Positions 62,439 to 64,000 of a DNA stretch of 64,000 nucleotides are shown piece by piece. Where the stretch lies: contig CAVQQQ010000003.1 of NCBI GenBank assembly GCA_963715025.1, positions 1 through 64,000 on the forward strand. Direction: 5' to 3'. Every line of letters begins with the position of its first letter. Position 1 is the stretch's first letter. Source of the DNA: DASSJT01 sp963715025. GTDB lineage: Bacteria; Actinomycetota; Actinomycetes; Actinomycetales; Dermatophilaceae. The position numbers and the translations under genes were made by a program. The notes under the pieces were generated by a model that was not told the origin of the DNA, searched no databases, and saw only the letters and a list, made by a program, of their open reading frames with translations.

Positions 62439-64000
62439 TTAGCTCGACCCGCTATCGCGCCGCGTCGCCGCCCCGGACAGTGCCGCCTGCACGGCTCGGT
62501 AGATGTTGCCGTGAATCATGTCTGGTCCGAGGCGCTCGACGACGCCATCCCTTTCCAGGATTGCCCGGACCGCAGGCTTCAGCCGGGTCAGACGAAGGGC
62601 GGCGTCGGACTGTTCGGCGAGGTCCACGATCTCGGCCATCTTGGCCGAGCCCTGGGAGTCCATGAAGTTGATTCCTTCGCAGTCGAGGACAATCCCGATG
62701 AGGTCAGGCGTCGTGTGGATGACCTCGCGCATTCGGTCTTCCAGCGCGTCCGCGGTGGCGAAGAAGAGACCTCCATCGAGCCGGATCACGACCACTCCGG
62801 GGAACTGCTCGTCGCCGGGATGCTCGTCCAGCTCACGGAACACCTGCGTGCCTGCCTCGCGCCCGAGGAATGGCATCTCGGGATGGGTGGCTACCGAGAC
62901 CAGCCAGATGAGCGAGAGGCCGATCCCGATCATCACGCCAGCGAGCACACCGAACACCAGGGTCCCCACGATCGCTGCCACCGCGATCCAGAAGTCGAAC
63001 CTCTGGACCCTCGCGAGCCGTCGCATCTCTGGCACGTTCATCATGCCCATGACAACGGCATCGATGATCAGCGCCGCGAGGACCGCCTTCGGCAGGTCGG
63101 AGAAGAGCGGCGCCAGGATGAGGAGCGTAAGGAGAACCGTGACGCCCGACGTGAGGGACGCGAAGCTGGTCCGTGCCCCCGAGCGGTCGTTGAGCGCACT
63201 CGCGGACAGACTCGTCGACACCGGCATCCCCTGGAACAGTCCCGCGCCGCTGTTGGCCAGCGCTTGGGCCACTGACTCCTGGTTGATGTCGATCTGGTAG
63301 CGGTGCTTGGCCGCGAACGCCCTGGCATCTCCGGCGGTCTGGGAGAAGCCGATCAGGAGGAGCGCCACCGCCGCGAGTGCAACCGTCCCTGCGTGGTCCC
63401 ACAACAGCCCCGCATCGGGGAACTTCGGCGTCGGCAGCCCCCGTGGCACGTCACCAACGAGCGCCACCCCACGGGCGCCGAGGTCGAACACCCAGGAGGA
63501 CAGCAGTCCACCGACGACGAGGACGAGTGCGCCGGGGACTCTGGGGGCCACCAACCTCAGCCCGAAGACGACAGCCAGCGATATGACGCCCACGATCACG
63601 GTCGTTGTGTGCGCCTCGCCAAGCGATCCGAACCACGACCGCAGTTCCTGGAGCGGGTTGGAGCCGGTGACCTTCGTCCCGGTGAGCTTCGGGAGTTCCC
63701 CGATGACCACGTCGATCGCCGCCCCGAAGAGGAAGCCGGTGACGACCGCACGCGACAAGAACTGCGCTATCCAGCCCATTCTGAGCACGGCAAGAACCAG
63801 GAACAGCACTCCGGAAGCAAGGGTGATCCCGGCAACGAACGTGGCGACGTCTTGCTCGTCGGTGATGCCCGCGGCGAGCACCGCGCTTGCCGCCACGGCC
63901 GCGAGTCCCGAGCTCGGCCCCATGGATATCTGCCGGCAGGTGCCGAATACCGCGTAGAGGATCGCGCCTGCTGCCGCGGCGTAAAGCCCGTTCTGGAGTG
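62439..64000 (-). CDS. SulP-family anion transporter with STAS domain (5' part outside window)
   Basis: The frame is open to the right edge of the window, so the N-terminus is missing; in-window it starts LQNGLYAAAAGAILYAVFGT. The first part holds the SLC26/SulP helices (ALLLIGFSQTAGDARAFAAK, GLFQGMPVSTSLSASALNDR). The C-terminal 110 residues are a STAS domain (VVVIRLDGGLFFATADALED, LDCEGINFMDSQGSAKMAEI). SulP proteins move sulfate, bicarbonate or dicarboxylates. Typical full length is about 560; about 520 residues are visible. No carbonic anhydrase is seen nearby. Confidence 0.92.
   Translation of the reverse strand, partial: LQNGLYAAAAGAILYAVFGTCRQISMGPSSGLAAVAASAVLAAGITDEQDVATFVAGITLASGVLFLVLAVLRMGWIAQFLSRAVVTGFLFGAAIDVVIGELPKLTGTKVTGSNPLQELRSWFGSLGEAHTTTVIVGVISLAVVFGLRLVAPRVPGALVLVVGGLLSSWVFDLGARGVALVGDVPRGLPTPKFPDAGLLWDHAGTVALAAVALLLIGFSQTAGDARAFAAKHRYQIDINQESVAQALANSGAGLFQGMPVSTSLSASALNDRSGARTSFASLTSGVTVLLTLLILAPLFSDLPKAVLAALIIDAVVMGMMNVPEMRRLARVQRFDFWIAVAAIVGTLVFGVLAGVMIGIGLSLIWLVSVATHPEMPFLGREAGTQVFRELDEHPGDEQFPGVVVIRLDGGLFFATADALEDRMREVIHTTPDLIGIVLDCEGINFMDSQGSAKMAEIVDLAEQSDAALRLTRLKPAVRAILERDGVVERLGPDMIHGNIYRAVQAALSGAATRRDSGSS

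Overview
This is high-GC (roughly 70%) DNA with GTG starts, ATGA/GTGA gene overlaps and several apparently leaderless genes. The families present (BTAD/STAND/WD40 regulator, F420/DDN-like enzyme, Rv-type membrane proteases, oligoribonuclease next to tRNA-His) point to an actinomycete. I would guess Micrococcales, perhaps Intrasporangiaceae-like, but that is inference from gene order and word use.

Layout. 0-15 kb: an accessory-looking stretch of single metabolic or defence-like genes (epoxide hydrolase, two-component ArsR/SRPBCC operon, HNH and PD-(D/E)XK nuclease-like genes, patatin, quinone oxidoreductase, F420-type protein, ABC exporter, small membrane proteins), several of them broken. 15-19.4 kb: a core-like block with tRNA-Arg, a phosphopantetheinyl transferase, an M20 amidohydrolase, a PrsW-type membrane protease divergent from oligoribonuclease, then tRNA-His and a strong terminator. 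19.5-25.9 kb: a sulfur/copper block. A CstR-type repressor, a DUF302 protein and a thioredoxin diverge from a beta-lactamase-fold/rhodanese persulfide enzyme, a tiny Cys-rich protein and a TauE-type exporter. They share three near-perfect 18-bp palindromes, and a fourth degenerate copy precedes a (frameshifted) multicopper oxidase followed by a CopC-domain protein.

25.97-47.65 kb: a probable integrated island. Intact tRNA-Lys(CTT) is followed 21.6 kb later by a perfect 36-bp copy of its 3' end, next to a decayed tyrosine integrase. Inside lie oxidoreductases (several frameshifted or internally deleted), IS110/IS3 scraps, a YihY protein, a D-2-hydroxyacid dehydrogenase, a giant BTAD-STAND-WD40 regulator, an FAD oxidase, an M48 protease and an unusual Imm-5-like/Arr fusion. 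48-54.5 kb: an ECF sigma factor with a divergent SnoaL-like gene, an IS1380 scrap, two aldo/keto reductases and a MocR regulator. 54.7-64 kb: an MFS transporter, a 707-residue fusion of an M50 site-2 protease with CBS, PDZ and Lon-type protease domains, a HEAT-repeat protein, a class V aminotransferase with an Lrp regulator, a SnoaL-like gene and a SulP transporter cut by the window edge.

The strongest leads are the M50-CBS-PDZ-Lon fusion, the Imm-5-like/Arr fusion, the shared-operator sulfur regulon and the tRNA-Lys island. An unusually high number of single-base frameshifts runs through the window; whether these are decay or assembly errors cannot be decided from the sequence alone.
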